A stretch of 6,556 nt of DNA from Gemmatimonadaceae bacterium (GTDB lineage Bacteria > Gemmatimonadota > Gemmatimonadetes > Gemmatimonadales > Gemmatimonadaceae): NCBI GenBank assembly GCA_025451425.1, contig JANWKK010000103.1, forward strand, positions 1 through 6,556, in the 5' to 3' direction. Of this stretch, positions 5,889-6,556 are shown one piece after another. The number at the start of each line of letters is the position of its first letter. The stretch's first letter is position 1. A model generated the notes under the pieces. That model worked only from the letters and a program-made list of their open reading frames with translations. It did not search any database and had not been told where the DNA came from. A program made the translations under genes and the position numbers.

Positions 5889-6293
5889 TTGTCTGCGTGG
5901 AGCAGAGTGGATGGGTTTCATATCGCCGTCGGCTCCTCGGCCGTCGTCGTTGGTGGCGTTCGCGTTGTTCTACACGAGAGCTCCGGCTGGTCGCTGCTGC
6001 TCGTCGGACTCGGGATGTTCCTTCTGGCGATCGAATGCGTCATCGCGAATCGCATCGAGTTCAAGATCGCGGGACCGCCACACGTTGCCGCGCTCGTCGG
6101 AGGCGGCGTGTGCTTTTGGGCGTCAGCCCTCTACCTCACGCGAGACGCAAACGACCTCCCGCACTACGTCCCGGGCCGCGACGGAGACTCGCCGCATCTT
6201 CTTCTCGTACCCGGCATCGTCGCGCTGACGATCGGCATCGTCGTGCTTGTTCGAGTGATCGCGATCGCGCGACCGACCCAGAGTTCGGACTAA
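5889..6293 (+). CDS. Small four-helix membrane protein of unknown function
   Basis: A 134-residue hydrophobic protein. I prefer TTG 5889 as start because a full GGAGG (5879-5883) lies 5 nt before it; GTG 5883 in the same frame overlaps that Shine-Dalgarno. Helices are predicted near 10-28, 34-53, 64-83 and 103-125, with a short polar outer loop between the third and fourth (TRDANDLPHYVPGRDGDSPH) and a short polar C-terminus. No catalytic or metal motif is evident and I do not recognise the family. The two other long plus-strand frames here are arginine- or serine-rich, unlike a real protein. It is transcribed away from the glycosyltransferase and convergent with the fragment at the right edge. 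Confidence 0.72.
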   Translation: MSAWSRVDGFHIAVGSSAVVVGGVRVVLHESSGWSLLLVGLGMFLLAIECVIANRIEFKIAGPPHVAALVGGGVCFWASALYLTRDANDLPHYVPGRDGDSPHLLLVPGIVALTIGIVVLVRVIAIARPTQSSD

Positions 6294-6371
6294 CGATCAG
6301 CCGACAACGACCGTCGTGTTCGCACATCGAGTACGATCGCCGGTTGTACCGCGCAATCGCGGAGTGAGCCG

Positions 6372-6556
6372 TCAGCCCGCGGCGTCGAAGGCGGTGCCGC
6401 TCTTCGGTGCTTGCAGACTCGACAGCAACGACGCGATGTCAGACGCGGAGTGCGGGGTCCCGCTCGGGGTGCCTTCGAACTGCGAGAGCAACGACAGCGC
6501 GTCCGATGGCGACGATCCCGATCCGCTCAGACCGTTCAACAGGGATGAGAGTTCCG
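6372..6556 (-). CDS. C-terminal fragment of a Ser/Leu-rich repetitive protein (N-terminus outside window)
   Basis: On the minus strand one frame is open from the right edge to TGA at 6374-6372, giving the last 60 residues of a longer protein. It is low-complexity, with three related units: ELSSLLNGLSGSGSS, ALSLLSQFEGTPSGT and IASLLSSLQAPKSGT, whose LL pairs are 17 and 21 residues apart. The short hydrophobic patches separated by Ser/Gly/Thr/Pro linkers, with few charges, suggest a secreted or surface protein tail, but no known domain is recognised. The frame has good high-GC codon use. The identity cannot be judged without the sequence to the right. Confidence 0.6.
   Translation of the reverse strand, partial: ELSSLLNGLSGSGSSPSDALSLLSQFEGTPSGTPHSASDIASLLSSLQAPKSGTAFDAAG

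Noticed and set aside
6349..6362. Terminator hairpin between the convergent genes at the right end
   Set aside because: It is only a 5-bp CCGCG/CGCGG stem with no T-run, easily expected by chance in GC-rich DNA.
5855..6367. A 170-residue plus-strand frame overlapping the four-helix protein
   Set aside because: It is extremely Arg-rich and lacks a ribosome site at its start; the frame from TTG 5889 gives four clean helices and a GGAGG.

Overview
This is a high-GC bacterial window. Its gene families and style (frequent GTG/TTG starts, a COG2345-type [Fe-S] winged-helix regulator, a NarI/HdrD-like membrane iron-sulfur protein, an ArnT-like GT-C glycosyltransferase) suggest an uncultured Actinomycetota, perhaps Acidimicrobiia. 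That placement is inference; no rRNA or other marker gene is present.

Left part (1-3298, all minus strand): a compact redox module. In transcription order it contains a SufR-like winged-helix regulator with three C-terminal cysteines (3298-2615), a 46-residue one-helix membrane peptide whose ATG overlaps the regulator's stop (2618-2478), an AniA/NirK-type copper nitrite reductase homologue anchored by an N-terminal helix (2372-1305), and a membrane protein fusing a NarI-like cytochrome b domain to a dicluster [4Fe-4S] domain (1241 to beyond the left edge). The long minus-strand ORFs in other frames here are arginine-rich shadows.

Middle (3299-3974): a 268-base divergent intergenic region with several strong inverted repeats, then a plus-strand two-helix membrane protein of unknown function (3567-3974). 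The promoter regions of this gene and of the copper enzyme share a 19-bp CTAG-containing motif with 17 identical positions, at nearly the same distance from each start codon. The two genes on either side of the regulator are therefore probably one regulon, with the regulator the obvious candidate to bind the motif.

Right part (3975-6556): a minus-strand polytopic glycosyltransferase (5605-4178), a 283-base intergenic stretch with tandem 11-bp repeats, a plus-strand four-helix membrane protein with a TTG start (5889-6293), and the C-terminal end of a Ser/Leu-rich repetitive protein entering from the right on the minus strand (6556-6372).

Working model (inference): the regulator senses a redox or nitrosative signal through an iron-sulfur cluster and controls a membrane-associated nitrite or NO-related copper enzyme, a possible electron-delivery protein, and two small membrane proteins of unknown role.
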